Source: Sphaeroforma sirkka (Eukaryota; Opisthokonta; Ichthyosporea; Ichthyophonida). From it: DNA of 31,301 bases. The DNA lies in the NCBI GenBank assembly GCA_001586965.3, contig LUCW03001484.1, forward strand, positions 1-31,301, given 5' to 3'. Positions 29,958-31,301 of the stretch are shown piece by piece. Positions within the stretch are counted from its first letter, which is position 1. Every line of letters starts with the position of its first letter. Under the pieces are notes generated by a model. It searched no databases, was not told the DNA's origin, and saw only the letters and a list, made by a program, of their open reading frames with translations. Made by a program: the position numbers and the translations under genes.

Positions 29958-31301
29958 GCCAACCCAAGTGGTTGAACACTAGTACACACACTATCAGTAT
30001 ATAACTGAGGGTGAGATTATCAATCAGATTCATTCGAACGCACCATACTTTAGATACATTTGCACTTTACCTATAGTTCCCCACATTGCACGCTAACATA
30101 CCAAGAGTTGTGATGATAGTCAAAGTGTTCTCTATCGCTATCCTTATTTTTTCGATATGATCCAAGTCGACTGATATCGATGGCTATACCTGTAAATTGA
30201 CTTTAATGGGCAATTTATACTCGCTAAGTACTTATTCTTGTACGCATATTTGGGAATGTTTTGAGTTTCAATGTGATTACAACGAAAACCAGGCAAACAC
30301 GACAGGACGAACCCCACACAGCGCAGAGCATCAGACATATCACAAGACGATACAGAGAGCAATAAATTTTTATTTTCTCGCATTGATTGCACATAACAAC
30401 TTCAGTGATGAACACGTTCCAGGCTGCTTACTTAGCTGCTTTTGCCCCGTTTGAAGTTATACCGTATGATGATCAATGAATCAAATAAGAAATGGAAGAA
30501 ACGTGGCGTTGCCGTGAATCAAGTTTGCTGATCAAGCATTTCGCAGTACTCAACAGTTGATTAGTAATTTTATTGTCGGCACAACGGGATTTAGTACCAA
30601 CCGAATTCAACTAGACGTATGTAGTATCAATTGTACATTGACTATCACGGAACGATGTTCAGTGGGTTTACTCGCAGCCATTGTACAATCTTTTTTTTTC
30701 CTGCTTCTACCTGCTGATATCGCAAGCTCTTTCATTAATTCTCAATGAAACAGACACACTTATAATGTTCAACTTTTCATTTTCAAATGGTATGACGTGG
30801 TTTGAAAATATTGTTTCACTAACATATATAAGCGGAACCAGAAGCACCGGGGTCGCTGCAGAGTATATAATATTGCGTGGCCTGAAGAGCACAAGTTCTT
30901 CTGTCGAACATAAACACTTCTAACTCAAGAGACTATACACAAAACGCTCACTGACTGTTTCCTCTTATTGTAGCAGACAGTCGCTGAGTTAGCACGCCCA
31001 ATTCAATTAGTCAATTGTGCTGTCGAAGCCTTGCTGGCCATCCTTTCACGGCCGCCAAACAACCTGGTGACTTTCGCTCAAAGGGCCGAGGACTACACGA
31101 TTTATTGTCGGATGATTCACAGTACTACTTTATGCCGTGTCGAATCTTTTTTTTCCTGTGGTACCGACAACCTTCGTTGCTGCCTTAAAGTTTGCGTTGA
31201 CCATACGCATGATTCCCAAGAAATGCTGTGGTTGATCCCGCTATCTCCCGGCGGAGGAAGCCACGTTGACAGTTAGTTGGAATACGATACCGTGACGTGA
31301 C
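29958..31301. other. Right flank without recognisable genes
   Basis: After the target duplication, both strands carry only short frames. The longest (30197-30454, 31031-31276) have no domain, and a Cys-rich plus frame near the end is unremarkable. No RNA gene is seen. Confidence 0.5.

Overview
This window is a repeat-rich stretch of a eukaryotic nuclear genome. It contains LTR retrotransposons, LINE copies, and a MULE-type transposase with a consensus spliceosomal intron. I found no rRNA, tRNA, CRISPR array or intact host housekeeping gene. The lineage cannot be fixed from the sequence: a fungus or another microbial eukaryote is plausible, and the standard genetic code fits. Nearly all recognisable coding sequence is transposon-derived and broken by frameshifts.

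Layout: (1) 1-5546 holds three copies of one LINE family on the minus strand (1106-2141, 2433-2624, 3513-5546), all ending at the same 3' terminus. The second has a 33-bp target-site duplication and contains an LTR inserted within it. (2) 5547-9257 is the 3' half of a minus-strand Ty3/gypsy element (Gypsy-1): LTR, chromodomain-like tail, integrase, a Dam-like methyltransferase domain, RNase H and the end of RT. (3) 9258-15599 is a plus-strand Ty1/copia element with two LTRs of about 97% identity, and it cuts Gypsy-1 inside RT. (4) 15600-21482 is mostly non-coding. It includes three weak unrecognised coding remnants, a small inverted-repeat pair, and the C-terminal part of a MULE transposase (18842-19600, minus) with a 94-nt intron. 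(5) 21483-29957 is a complete, young Ty3/gypsy chromovirus-like element (Gypsy-2) with 245/251-bp LTRs and a 4-bp target duplication (gcca). Its order is gag, protease, RT, RNase H, Dam-like domain, integrase, chromodomain, hairpin-repeat 3' UTR. (6) 29958-31301 has no recognisable gene.

The most interesting signal is a phage-Dam-like domain with an NPPW motif, inserted between RNase H and integrase in both Ty3/gypsy elements, which are clearly different families on opposite strands. Gypsy-2 also has LTRs built from a chain of hairpins, a TGATG stop-start junction between gag and pol, and an array of hairpin-forming repeats after pol. Almost every frame break in Gypsy-2 and the copia element falls at a homopolymer, and the two Gypsy-2 LTRs differ almost only by small indels. 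Many breaks may therefore be assembly errors rather than true decay.
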